A stretch of DNA of 64,000 nt, taken from Litoditis marina (Eukaryota; Nematoda; Chromadorea; Rhabditida; Rhabditidae). A program made the translations under genes and the position numbers. Positions 24,461 through 37,373 of this stretch are shown in pieces; positions within the stretch are counted from its first letter, which is position 1, and the number at the start of each line of letters is the position of its first letter. The stretch lies in the NCBI GenBank assembly GCA_964036275.1, contig OZ038437.1, positions 7,941,804-8,005,803 on the forward strand, written 5' to 3'. The notes under the pieces were generated by a model. The model ran no database searches. It was not told the origin of the DNA and saw only the letters and a list, made by a program, of their open reading frames with translations.

Positions 24461-24504
24461 GCTAGTGCCACACTGCCAGAAAAACGAACATACTCTTTTT
24501 GACT

Positions 24505-27500
24505 ATGTATATTCTTCAAACAATATCCCTATGTGAGTGAACTTTTCTACTTCAATTTCTTTTTGATTGATGTGAATTGCAGTATACGAAGATTTTTCAC
24601 ATTCAACCATGTCAACGGTTTATCGAAATATTCATTTGGTGTTTGGCACTTACAATGCTTCGAACTTCAAGGTATAGCTAAGAGTTAATTTTTCTCTGGT
24701 CTTCGGACTTCACTTGCGCGATGGTAAAACTGTCATCGAACTTTCCAACAGTACACTGTTCAATATCAAAAGTGTTAGAGCATCCCGATTTTCATCTCAT
24801 ACTAAGTTTCTTGATTCGTACTCTGTTTCGCAACACATTTATGACGGAAGAATGTAAAAGAAAACTAGTTTTCAAAATGACGTAGATTGGGATAACAAGT
24901 TTGGGATACTCATGTGAACGGCATATCCAATTCCCGGCGTGATAACTACGCACAAAACATAGGACCGAGTTTTCGCTTGTTCTCATCAGAGGAATTTTGA
25001 TCTACCACACTTTTCCTGGAGAAGCACTGCTCAAACGTTGTCAAATTTTTGACTGCTACAGTTCTGACTTTTCCCAATTGAGCTCTATCAATAGGTCTAA
25101 CTAGAAACCACCAATAAAAATTCAGATAGTTTCTGAACTTTATTGGAACGCTGCCAAGGTTTGGGTGAAAACGAAAAGTACTATTGTTCGGAAATTCAAT
25201 AATGAAGTTCAGGTGCACTGCTACACGTTGCTGCAACATTTGCATCGGAAGCGTCAAATCAATGTTACATTGTCTACCACGAAGGCGATGCTGACTGCAC
25301 GCTAGGATGCAGAGCTAGCCTGGTGAGCATTCATTGGTCAGCCAGTTTGACATTCTGTTCGAACACAGTGGTATAGTCTTGTTCATTCCTACTGAGACTC
25401 CTAAGGTAGGATTTCAAAATTTCCAAGCCGTTTCGCTCATTCACTTTCGATCGGAGAAGTTGAGGATTTTTGCACCTCATTCTCTTTCTCAGGTAGAGTG
25501 AATATACAAGTGGATTTTTCATGAACTAAATTTTCAGCTTCACAACAGCCTCCGGGAGGTTTGTATAGTTACTGTAGGAGTCTCAGTAGGAATGGTGTGA
25601 ACTATACATTAGTACCACTTGGACACAATTGATGTTTCCACGTTTCCATCTGACTCTGCAGTTGTCAGACGTCACGTTGTACTTGCGGCGCAATTCCATT
25701 CAGCCTACGCCGAACAAATGAAATTGGAATAGTTTTCCGGGATGTGTGTTGAATCGGACCTGACTCAGACCGGGCTTTACGAGCAGAACTATACTAGAAA
25801 TTCATTGAATAGTTTCGTGAAGTTAGCATTCTAACGAGGAATCGTGCACAATCGTGCACGTTCCCAAGCTCTGATGTGTTCATTATGTTTCACGTGGCTG
25901 TGCAATTGACGAACGGTGTAGTTACTCTCTGACAACTCGTACATGGTTTCCAGGATGAACCTGGATGTGAGTCAGACGAAAACGGAAGTTGGACTCATTG
26001 TGAGTGCGAGGGCGCCGGATGCAACACGGATATGACAGCAATCAAAGTAGGTAATTTTGTCTGTGAAGAATATTCATAGAAAATATTTCTATCTGCACCA
26101 TTTTTTATCCCCAGTACCAACTACTCAGACCTGGAGAAGTGTGTGAATTTACCAGATTTGCTTGTTCCTTTATGATTTTTGTACAGTTGAGAATCGTAGG
26201 AAACATTTCGTTTTTCATTTTTTAAAGGATCCACCTTATTGATATCAATGCACGAATATTCCAGCTTTCCCTGGGTGAACAACCACACGGAGAGAAGATA
26301 TTGGCTTGCATTGCCAAATTAAACGGTTAGTCGTATGTTTTAACCACATCGTACTCCATTTGAAAAAAAACTGTTGGGATTATTTTATTGTAAGGTGTAT
26401 GCCAGGTGTTTTAGTGAACCACATAGAAGTGCTAATGATTGATGAAAACTCGCACTTAATCTTTGTATTTACATACATTTTACAGAAATAAAAGGAGCCA
26501 GCTCGGAAGAAAACGTTCAACCCGAACTCGGTAGGTATGAATTATAATACGCTTTCTGACGTGAACGTTAAAAGTTTCTGTTACAGAAAATTGATGAGTG
26601 ACCCAGAAAGCAACATAAACAACTTATTTCAATATCTGTGTTGGCATCCATGTTACAGAAGATAAAGAGTATTTTAGCTGGGAAAAAGAAGATAGCTTGG
26701 AATCAGAAGATCCACCGAAAAGTGATAGGTACAGATTCAGATTTGCTTTATGACGTGAAAGTTTGAAGTTCCTGTGAGAGAAAAATAATCGTTACCAGAG
26801 AACGAAACATGCATATATTCTCCATGTCTGCATTGAGACATGTGATACAGAGGAAGATATCAGCTCGCAGGGTAACGATAGCTCGGCACCAATAAGTCCA
26901 CTCAATACCGGTAGGCACATATTTCGATATGCCTTATGAAGTGAAAGGAAATGAAAGACACGTGCCCTCAACTAATGTGTCTTCTGACGAATATGTTACA
27001 GAGCACGTGGTACCCGAGCCGGAAACAGTAGAGCAGACCAAGACTGGTAGGTGTAGATTTGAGTAATTTGTGTGACGTAGAAGTCCCGTGTTTCTGTGAA
27101 AATAGTTGGAGAGGTATCAGAGAAAGCAACATAGACACTCGCTTTCAACTAATGTGTCTTCTGACGAATATGTTACAGAGCACGTGGTACCTGAGCCGGA
27201 AACAGTAGAGCAGACCAAGACTGGTAGGTGTAGATTTGAGTAATTTGTGTGACGTAGAAGTCCCGTGTTTCTGTGAAAATAGTTGGAGAAGTATCAGAGA
27301 AAGCAACATAGACACTTGCTTTCAACTAATGTATCTTGTGACGAATATGTTACAGAGCACGTGGTACCCGAGCCGGAAACAGTAGAGCAGACCAAGACTG
27401 GTAGGTGTAGATTTGAGTAATTTGTGTGACGTAGAAGTCCCGTGTTTCTGTGAAAATAGTTGGAGAAGTATCAGAGAAAGCAACATAGACACTTGCTTTC

Positions 27501-30500
27501 AACTAATGTATCTTTTAACGAATATGTTACAGAACATGTGGTACCCGAGCCGGAAACAGTAGAGCAGACCAAGACTGGTAGGTGTAGATTTGAGTAATTT
27601 GTGTGACGTAGAAGTCCCGTGTTTCTGTGAAAATAGTTGGAGAGGTATCAGAGAAAGCAACATAGACACTTGCTTTCAACTAATGTATCTTGTGACGAAT
27701 ATGTTACAGAGCACGTGGTACCCGAGCCGGAAACAGTAGAGCAGACCAAGACTGGTAGGTGTAGATTTGAGTAATTTGTGTGACGTAGAAGTCCCGTGTT
27801 TCTGTGAAAATAGTTGGAGAAGTATCAGAGAAAGCAACATAGACACTTGCTTTCAACTAATGTATCTTTTAACGAATATGTTACAGAACACGTGGTACCC
27901 GAGCCGGAAACAGTAGAGCAGACCAAGACTGGTAGGTGTAGATTTGAGTAATTTGTGTGACGTAGAAGTCCCGTGTTTCTGTGAAAATAGTTGGAGAAGT
28001 ATCAGAGAAAGCAACATAGACACTTGCTTTCAACTAATGTATCTTTTAACGAATATGTTACAGAACACGTGGTACCCGAGCCGGAAACAGTAGAGCAGAC
28101 CAAGACTGGTAGGTGTAGATTTGAGTAATTTGTGTGACGTAGAAGTCCCGTGTTTCTGTGAAAATAGTTGGAGAGGTATCAGAGAAAGCAACATAGACAC
28201 TCGCTTTCAACTAATGTATCTTGTGACGAATATGTTACAGAACACGTGGTACCCGAGCCGGAAACAGTAGAGCAGACCAAGACTGGTAGGTGTAGATTTG
28301 AGTAATTTGTGTGACGTAGAAGTCCCGTGTTTCTGTGAAAATAGTTGGAGAAGTATCAGAGAAAGCAACATAGACACTTGCTTTCAACTAATGTATCTTT
28401 TAACGAATATGTTACAGAACACGTGGTACCCGAGCCGGAAACAGTAGAGCAGACCAAGACTGGTAGGTGTAGATTTGAGTAATTTGTGTGACGTAGAAGT
28501 CCCGTGTTTCTGTGAAAATAGTTGGAGAAGTATCAGAGAAAGCAACATAGACACTTGCTTTCAACTAATGTATCTTTTAACGAATATGTTACAGAACACG
28601 TGGTACCCGAGCCGGAAACAGTAGAGCAGACCAAGACTGGTAGGTGTAGATTTGAGTAATTTGTGTGACGTAGAAGTCCCGTGTTTCTGTGAAAATAGTT
28701 GGAGAAGTATCAGAGAAAGCAACATAGACACTTGCTTTCAACTAATGTATCTTTTAACGAATATGTTACAGAACACGTGGTACCCGAGCCGGAAACAGTA
28801 GAGCAGACCAAGACTGGTAGGTGTAGATTTGAGTAATTTGTGTGACGTAGAAGTCCCGTGTTTCTGTGAAAATAGTTGGAGAAGTATCAGAGAAAGCAAC
28901 ATAGACACTTGCTTTCAACTAATGTATCTTTTAACGAATATGTTACAGAACACGTGGTACCCGAGCCGGAAACAGTAGAGCAGACCAAGACTGGTAGGTG
29001 TAGATTTGAGTAATTTGTGTGACGTAGAAGTCCCGTGTTTCTGTGAAAATAGTTGGAGAAGTATCAGAGAAAGCAACATAGACACTTGCTTTCAACTAAT
29101 GTATCTTGTGACGAATATGTTACAGAACACGTGGTATCCGAGCCGGAAACAGTAGAGCAGACCAAGACTGGTAGGTGTAGATTTGAGTAATTTGTGTGAC
29201 GTAGAAGTCCCGTGTTTCTGTGAAAATAGTTGGAGAAGTATCAGAGAAAGCAACATAGACACTTGCTTTCAACTAATGTATCTTGTGACGAATATGTTAC
29301 AGAACACGTGGTACCCGAGCCGGAAACAGTAGAGCAGACCAAGACTGGTAGGTGTAGATTTGAGTAATTTGTGTGACGTAGAAGTCCCGTGTTTCTGTGA
29401 AAATAGTTGGAGAGGTATCAGAGAAAGCAACATAGACACTCGCTTTCAACTAATGTATCTTGTGACGAATATGTTACAGAACACGTGGTACCCAAGCCGG
29501 AAACAGTAGAGCAGACCAAGACTGGTAGGTGTAGATTTGAGTAATTTGTGTGACGTAGAAGTCCCGTGTTTCTGTGAAAATAGTTGGAGAAGTATCAGAG
29601 AAAGCAACATAGACACTCGCTTTCAACTAATGTATCTTGTGACGAATATGTTACAGAGCACGTGGTACCCGAGCCGGAAACAGTAGAGCAGACCAAGACT
29701 GGTAGGTGTAGATTTGAGTAATTTGTGTGACGTAGAAGTCCCGTGTTTCTGTGAAAATAGTTGGAGAGGTATCAGAGAAAGCAACATAAACACTCGCTTT
29801 CAAGTAATGTGTCTTCTGACAAATATGTTACAGAGCACGTGGTACCCGAGCCGGAAACAGTCGAGCAGACCAAGACTGGTAGGTGTTAATTTGAGTAATT
29901 TGTGTGACGTAGAAGTCCCGTGTTTCTGTGAAAATAGTTGGAGAAGTATCAGAGAAAGCAACATAGACACTTGCTTTCAACTAATGTATCTTGTGACGAA
30001 TATGTTACAGAACACGTGGTACCCGAGCCGGAAACAGTAGAGCAGACCAAGACTGGTAGGTGTAGATTTGAGTAATTTGTGTGACGTAGAAGTCCCGTGT
30101 TTCTGTGAAAATAGTTGGAGAAGTATCAGAGAAAGCAACATAGACACTTGCTTTCAACTAATGTATCTTGTAACGAATATGTTACAGAACACGTGGTACC
30201 CGAGCCGGAAACAGTAGAGCAGACCAAGACTGGTAGGTGTAGCTTTGAGTAATTTGTGTGACGTAGAAGTCCCGTGTTTCTGTGAAAATAGTTGGAGAAG
30301 TATCAGAGAAAGCAACATGGACACTTGCTTTCAACTAATGTATCTTGTAACGAATATGTTACAGAACACGTGGTACCCGAGCCGGAAACAGTAGAGCAGA
30401 CCAAGAGTGGTAGGTGTAGATTTGAGTAATTTGTGTGACGTAGAAGTCCCGTGTTTCTGTGAAAATAGTTGGAGAAGTATCAGAGAAAGCAACACAGACA

Positions 30501-33500
30501 CTTGCTTTCAACTAATGTATCTTGTGACAAATATGTTACAGAACACGTGGTACCCGAGCCGGAAACAGTAGAGCAGACCAAGACTGGTAGGTGTAGACTT
30601 GAGTAATTTGTGTGACGTAGAAGTCCCGTGTTTCTGTGAAAATAGTTGGAGAAGTATCAGAGAAAGCAACACAGACACTTGCTTTCAACTAATGTATCTT
30701 GTGACGAATATGTTACAGAACACGTGGTACCCGAGCCGGAAACAGTAGAGCAGACCAAGACTGGTAGGTGTAGACTTGAGTAATTTGTGTGACGTAGAAG
30801 TCCCGTGTTTCTGTGAAAATAGTTGGAGAAGTATCAGAGAAAGCAACATAGACACTTGCTTTCAACTAATGTATCTTTTAACGAATATGTTACAGAACAC
30901 GTGGTACCCGAGCCGGAAACAGTAGAGCAGACCAAGACTGGTAGGTGTAGATTTGAGTAATTTGTGTGACGTAGAAGTCCCGTGTTTCTGTGAAAATAGT
31001 TGGAGAGGTATCAGAGAAAGCAACATAGACACTCGCTTTCAACTAATGTATCTTGTGACGAATATGTTACAGAACACGTGGTACCCGAGCCGGAAACAGT
31101 AGAGCAGACCAAGACTGGTAGGTGTAGATTTGAGTAATTTGTGTGACGTAGAAGTCCCGTGTTTCTGTGAAAATAGTTGGAGAAGTATCAGAGAAAGCAA
31201 AATAGACACTTGCTTTCAACTAATGTATCTTGTGACGAATATGTTACAGAACACGTGGTACCCGAGCCGGAAACAGTAGAGCAGACCAAGACTGGTAGGT
31301 GTAGATTTGAGTAATTTGTGTGACGTAGAAGTCCCGTGTTTCTGTGAAAATAGTTGGAGAAGTATCAGAGAAAGCAACATAGACACTTGCTTTCAACTAA
31401 TGTATCTTTTAACGAATATGTTACAGAACACGTGGTACCCGAGCCGGAAACAGTAGAGCAGACCAAGACTGGTAGGTGTAGATTTGAGTAATTTGTGTGA
31501 CGTAGAAGTCCCGTGTTTCTGTGAAAATAGTTGGAGAAGTATCAGAGAAAGCAACATAGACACTTGCTTTCAACTAATGTATCTTTTAACGAATATGTTA
31601 CAGAACACGTGGTACCCGAGCCGGAAACAGTAGAGCAGACCAAGACTGGTAGGTGTAGATTTGAGTAATTTGTGTGACGTAGAAGTCCCGTGTTTCTGTG
31701 AAAATAGTTGGAGAAGTATCAGAGAAAGCAACATAGACACTTGCTTTCAACTAATGTATCTTGTGACGAATATGTTACAGAACACGTGGTATCCGAGCCG
31801 GAAACAGTAGAGCAGACCAAGACTGGTAGGTGTAGATTTGAGTAATTTGTGTGACGTAGAAGTCCCGTGTTTCTGTGAAAATAGTTGGAGAAGTATCAGA
31901 GAAAGCAACATAGACACTTGCTTTCAACTAATGTATCTTTTAACGAATATGTTACAGAACACGTGGTACCCGAGCCGGAAACAGTAGAGCAGACCAAGAC
32001 TGGTAGGTGTAGATTTGAGTAATTTGTGTGACGTAGAAGTCCCGTGTTTCTGTGAAAATAGTTGGAGAAGTATCAGTGAAAGCAACATAGACACTTGCTT
32101 TCAACTAATGTATCTTGTGACGAATATGTTACAGAACACGTGGTATCCGAGCCGGAAACAGTAGAGCAGACCAAGACTGGTAGGTCTAGATTTGAGTAAT
32201 TTGTGTGACGTAGAAGTCCCGTGTTTCTGTGAAAATAGTTAGAGAAGTATCAGAGAAAGCAACATAGACACTTGCTTTCAACTAATGTATCTTGTGACGA
32301 ATATGTTACAGAACACGTGGTACCCGAGCCGGAAACAGTAGAGCAGACCAAGACTGGTAGGTGTAGATTTGAGTAATTTGTGTGACGTAGAAGTCCCGTG
32401 TTTCTGTGAAAATAGTTGGAGAGGTATCAGAGAAAGCAACATAGACACTCGCTTTCAACTAATGTATCTTGTGACGAATATGTTACAGAACACGTGGTAC
32501 CCAAGCCGGAAACAGTAGAGCAGACCAAGACTGGTAGGTGTAGATTTGAGTAATTTGTGTGACGTAGAAGTCCCGTGTTTCTGTGAAAATAGTTGGAGAA
32601 GTATCAGAGAAAGCAACATAGACACTCGCTTTCAACTAATGTATCTTGTGACGAATATGTTACAGAGCACGTGGTACCCGAGCCGGAAACAGTAGAGCAG
32701 ACCAAGACTGGTAGGTGTAGATTTGAGTAATTTGTGTGACGTAGAAGTCCCGTGTTTCTGTGAAAATAGTTGGAGAGGTATCAGAGAAAGCAACATAAAC
32801 ACTCGCTTTCAAGTAATGTGTCTTCTGACAAATATGTTACAGAGCACGTGGTACCCGAGCCGGAAACAGTCGAGCAGACCAAGACTGGTAGGTGTTAATT
32901 TGAGTAATTTGTGTGACGTAGAAGTCCCGTGTTTCTGTGAAAATAGTTGGAGAAGTATCAGAGAAAGCAACATAGACACTTGCTTTCAACTAATGTATCT
33001 TGTGACGAATATGTTACAGAACACGTGGTACCCGAGCCGGAAACAGTAGAGCAGACCAAGACTGGTAGGTGTAGATTTGAGTAATTTGTGTGACGTAGAA
33101 GTCCCGTGTTTCTGTGAAAATAGTTGGAGAAGTATCAGAGAAAGCAACATAGACACTTGCTTTCAACTAATGTATCTTGTAACGAATATGTTACAGAACA
33201 CGTGGTACCCGAGCCGGAAACAGTAGAGCAGACCAAGACTGGTAGGTGTAGCTTTGAGTAATTTGTGTGACGTAGAAGTCCCGTGTTTCTGTGAAAATAG
33301 TTGGAGAAGTATCAGAGAAAGCAACATGGACACTTGCTTTCAACTAATGTATCTTGTAACGAATATGTTACAGAACACGTGGTACCCGAGCCGGAAACAG
33401 TAGAGCAGACCAAGAGTGGTAGGTGTAGATTTGAGTAATTTGTGTGACGTAGAAGTCCCGTGTTTCTGTGAAAATAGTTGGAGAAGTATCAGAGAAAGCA

Positions 33501-35903
33501 ACACAGACACTTGCTTTCAACTAATGTATCTTGTGACAAATATGTTACAGAACACGTGGTACCCGAGCCGGAAACAGTAGAGCAGACCAAGACTGGTAGG
33601 TGTAGACTTGAGTAATTTGTGTGACGTAGAAGTCCCGTGTTTCTGTGAAAATAGTTGGAGAAGTATCAGAGAAAGCAACACAGACACTTGCTTTCAACTA
33701 ATGTATCTTGTGACAAATATGTTACAGAACACGTGGTACCCGAGCCGGAAACAGTAGAGCAGACCAAGACTGGTAGGTGTAGACTTGAGTAATTTGTGTG
33801 ACGTAGAAGTCCCGTGTTTCTGTGAAAATAGTTGGAGAAGTATCAGAGAAAGCAACACAGACACTTGCTTTCAACTAATGTATCTTGTGACGAATATGTT
33901 ACAGAACACGTGGTACCCGAGCCGGAAACAGTAGAGCAGACCAAGACTGGTAGGTGTAGATTTGAGTAATTTGTGTGACGTAGAAGTCCCGTGTTTCTGT
34001 GAAAATAGTTGGAGAAGTATCAGAGAAAGCAACATAGACACTTGCTTTCAACTAATGTATCTTGTGACGAATATGTTACAGAGCACGTGGTACCCGAGCC
34101 GGAAACAGTAGAGCAGACCAAGACTGGTAGGTGTAGATTTGAGTAATTTGTGTGACGTAGAAGTCCCGTGTTTCTGTGAAAATAGTTGGAGAAGTATCAG
34201 AGAAAGCAACATAGACACTTGCTTTCAACTAATGTATCTTGTGACGAATATGTTACAGAACACGTGGTACCCGAGCCGGAAACAGTAGAGCAGACCAAGA
34301 CTGGTAGGTGTAGATTTGAGTAATTTGTGTGACGTAGAAGTCCCGTGTTTCTGTGAAAATAGTTGGAGAAGTATCAGAGAAAGCAACATAGACACTTGCT
34401 TTCAACTAATGTATCTTTTAACGAATATGTTACAGAACACGTGGTACCCGAGCCGGAAACAGTAGAGCAGACCAAGACTGGTAGGTGTAGATTTGAGTAA
34501 TTTGTGTGACGTAGAAGTCCCGTGTTTCTGTGAAAATAGTTGGAGAAGTATCAGTGAAAGCAACATAGACACTTGCTTTCAACTAATGTATCTTGTGACG
34601 AATATGTTACAGAACACGTGGTATCCGAGCCGGAAACAGTAGAGCAGACCAAGACTGGTAGGTGTAGATTTGAGTAATTTGTGTGACGTAGAAGTCCCGT
34701 GTTTCTGTGAAAATAGTTGGAGAAGTATCAGAGAAAGCAACATAGACACTTGCTTTCAACTAATGTATCTTGTGACGAATATGTTACAGAACACGTGGTA
34801 CCCGAGCCGGAAACAGTAGAGCAGACCAAGACTGGTAGGTGTAGATTTGAGTAATTTGTGTGACGTAGAAGTCCCGTGTTTCTGTGAAAATAGTTGGAGA
34901 GGTATCAGAGAAAGCAACATAGACACTCGCTTTCAACTAATGTATCTTGTGACGAATATGTTACAGAACACGTGGTACCCAAGCCGGAAACAGTAGAGCA
35001 GACCAAGACTGGTAGGTGTAGATTTGAGTAATTTGTGTGACGTAGAAGTCCCGTGTTTCTGTGAGAATAGTTGGAGAGGTATCAGAGAAAGCAACATAGA
35101 CACTCGCTTTCAACTAATGTATCTTGTGACGAATATGTTACAGAACACGTGGTACCCGAGCCGGAAACAGTAGAGCAGACCAAGACTGGTAGGTGTAGAT
35201 TTGAGTAATTTGTGTGACGTAGAAGTCCCGTGTTTCTGTGAAAATAGTTGGAGAGGTATCAGAGAAAGCAACATAGACACTCGCTTTCAACTAATGTATC
35301 TTGTGACGAATATGTTACAGAACACGTGGTACCCGAGCCGGAAACAGTAGAGCAGACCAAGACTGGTAGGTGTAGATTTGTAAACGCCTTGTGACGTTAA
35401 AGTCTCATGTTTCTGTTAAGTGGTTGGAGAGTTCAGTTTATGTATTTCAACAAATTTGTTACAGAAGGCGTGGTAGCCAAACCAGAGAAAGCAGCTCCGA
35501 CCAACACTGGTACGTAGGTGTTCAGATACACATTATGACGTTGAAGCTCATCGCTTCTGTAGAACACAAAAATAAACAATGACACATAATTATCATCGAT
35601 CATGCCAAATAGCTCCAGATGCGCTAATTTCCGTTGAAATTTCACCTGACGCTGCGTAGCACTGTTCTTTGACAATGTCTGATTCGTTTGCTAGAAATTC
35701 CAGAAAGCGGGATGATCAATAACAATATCGAGACTAACATATCGTCAATGAAAAACATGTCAAGAATAACAGGCAAATATATACAATTTTCAGAAAATAG
35801 ATTGAGCAATAACCATGTTGAGCCCATTCTCGTGAGTTCCGCTGCAGTGAACGCAGTGATGACCGCTTGCCTCGTGGGAGCCGCACACCTCCTGATTCTC
35901 TAA
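24505..35903 (+). CDS. Secreted, probably membrane/GPI-anchored protein with 48 identical-length repeat exons
   Basis: Hand-built model of 57 exons. Exons: 24505-24532, 25213-25322, 25954-26046, 26265-26325, 26486-26530, 26659-26721 (donor uncertain, 26728 possible), 26851-26910, then 48 exons of 45 bp starting at 27002 and every 177 bp to 35321, 35465-35509, and 35704-35903 with the stop. From exon 4 on, every intron is phase 1. The total, 2865 nt, is in frame and gives 954 residues. The first two exons give a clear signal peptide (MYILQTISL then ALLHVAATFA). Two cysteine exons follow (CYIVYHEGDADCTLGC; CECEGAGCN), resembling the nematode ET-type cysteine module, then acidic exons, then 48 copies of EHVVPEPETVEQTKT. 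The last exon ends in a ~25-residue hydrophobic tail up to the stop, as in GPI-anchored or tail-anchored proteins. Only missense or silent changes were noticed in the repeats. Function unknown; surface or cuticle role is inference. Confidence 0.7.
25372..25606. mobile_element. TA-flanked inverted-repeat element in intron 2
   Basis: Ends share TATAGT, TTCATTCCTACTGAGACTCC and its complement. Lies inside the intron between the two cysteine exons of the exon-array gene. Confidence 0.75.
26970..35375 (+). repeat. Exon-intron satellite: 48 units of 177 bp
   Basis: Exon starts at 27002 and 35321 are 8319 bp apart, exactly 47 x 177, so no net insertion or deletion exists across the array. Each unit is a 45-bp exon, a GTAGGT donor, a 132-bp intron and a TGTTACAG acceptor. 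Because introns are phase 1 and the exon is 15 codons, any whole number of units keeps the frame. Variants mark sub-families: Pro-Lys-Pro for Pro-Glu-Pro in exons starting 29480, 32489 and 34967; Ser for Pro at 29126, 31781, 32135 and 34613; a final Ser at 30365 and 33374. Introns are as similar as exons. Confidence 0.95.
35465..35509 (+). other. Diverged outlying repeat exon
   Basis: 45-bp phase-1 exon (residues EGVVAKPEKAAPTNT) after a shortened 99-bp intron. It is a relative of the array unit outside the homogenised core; 26486-26530 (EIKGASSEENVQPEL, also 45 bp) is the matching outlier on the left. Confidence 0.75.
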
Positions 35904-36856
35904 CATTGATCAACGCGTGTGTATAAAGAGTAACGACTTGTTTTCTGTTTGTTTCGTTTGTATCGACATGAAAAAAACACAATATAAAAATTCAGTTCTG
36001 TAAAGGTTCCCCCTTTTTCAGTATCGATTACTAACCGTATTTTAGACTTTTTTTGCTGTTTTGCACTAAATTTACTCAAAACAAACTTCAACCCAATACT
36101 TCTATCAGCAAAAGGATCCCGAGAGTTCTCGAGCTTTTGAACACAGAGACAATGAGGGGGAAGATCCCAATTGAGAAAAGTGCTAGAAAGTTAAATAATA
36201 AACTTTATTTGAGTAAGAAGAAGATATAAATAAAAGAGAGATAGAAAAACGGCACATCGGCCTCAACACCGCCAACCACACAGAACTAGACAGAAAAAGG
36301 GGGACGACCTGTTGAGGTCAGCTCGCCCAAAATCAATAGATACCACATGGAAACAATGACAAACGAAAAGATCGAGTGGGCAACATACGCCAAAAACATA
36401 TCACAGTATCACGGGGACCTGATAGTTCTCGTTTATAGCAGTACAGAAACTGGTGCATCGAACGCCGAGAAGTTCTGCTGTAGCTGCTGGGTTTGGAACT
36501 CATAACAAACTTGCAGAAAGGAAAAACAAGAAATACAAAAACCTGACAAAATCAACAAACAACAATTGGACACCCCGAAAAAAGCAAACGATTTTTTTAT
36601 TATTGACCTGTTTTTTAGACTACGCTCTTATAGTGCGTGCCTACTGTAAAGAACGTACGCGTCGAACGGAATCGTTGTTCCAGAAGTCTTTGTTCAGTTT
36701 CAGAGAAGGAGTTTCAGAGAAGGAGTTTCAGAAGTGAAAAGTTGTTCTGCTTCAGATGAGTTTCTCCATCACACTTTCTATAGACCGTATTGTGTCGTTC
36801 GTGCTCGGAGGAGTCGAATTGACATTATCATTTTTGACTGATATCCAGACAATTCG
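35904..36856. other. 3' flank of the exon-array gene; no further gene seen
   Basis: Possible poly(A) signals (AATAAA) occur near 36190. A short imperfect triplication of GTTTCAGAGAAGGA lies near 36695-36735. Nothing else is recognised. Confidence 0.4.
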
Positions 36857-37090
36857 TATACTCTGTTTTACCAATCGATATCCTTCTGCAGAAAGCTGTA
36901 GAATGATCAGGAGACTCTTTATAAAGAATTGTTTATTATTTCGGTTTTAAGTTTTGAGAGTTTGTAGTTAGAAAGGTACAGAAGATCCTACAAAAACTTG
37001 GAGAAAAACCGAAACCGCCAGGAGACCAAACTTTGCTGGGAAATTTGAGCAGAGCACTGAGAAGGTTGCAGGTGGGTGGAACAAACTATA
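36857..37090. mobile_element. TA-flanked inverted-repeat family A, copy
   Basis: About 235 bp, with one end TATACTCTGTTTTACCAATCGAT and the other the complement of TATAGTTTGTTCCACCCAC-type ends. Same family at 48498-48730, 55305-55540, 60878-61114, truncated at 51338 and 41292. TA flanks suggest mariner-type mobilisation. Confidence 0.75.
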
Positions 37091-37373
37091 TGTTACCATT
37101 CATACCTTTGGATCGGAGTTATTCAAAAAAATTAGAACAACTCTGAAAATTCATTCTGAGATTTGGTACCTCAGCCAGACAAATTATCATAACTACATGA
37201 GTGTGAGATGTGAGTGTCGAATTCAGTCAAATAAATTTATCAGTTTCTCGAACTTTTTTATGATTTAGGTGTTTTTAACAATTAGTCATCACTGGTCGTG
37301 CTGTTGTTCCTGACATGTCACTGGATCTAAGTCTCAGAGCATACGATTCTCCACCAAGAGGAATCGACTGTTC

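Noticed and set aside
29714..30040. 108-codon open frame, identical to 32723-33049
   Set aside because: It reads through two exon-intron units in the wrong frame; it is open only because one intron variant (GGTGTTAAT for GGTGTAGAT) removes a stop. It is a product of the array, not a separate gene.
26970..35375. CRISPR-like or plain satellite array
   Set aside because: The unit has no constant repeat with varying spacers; the whole 177 bp repeats. Each unit carries consistent splice sites and phase, and outlying exons continue the same reading frame, so a coding array explains it better.
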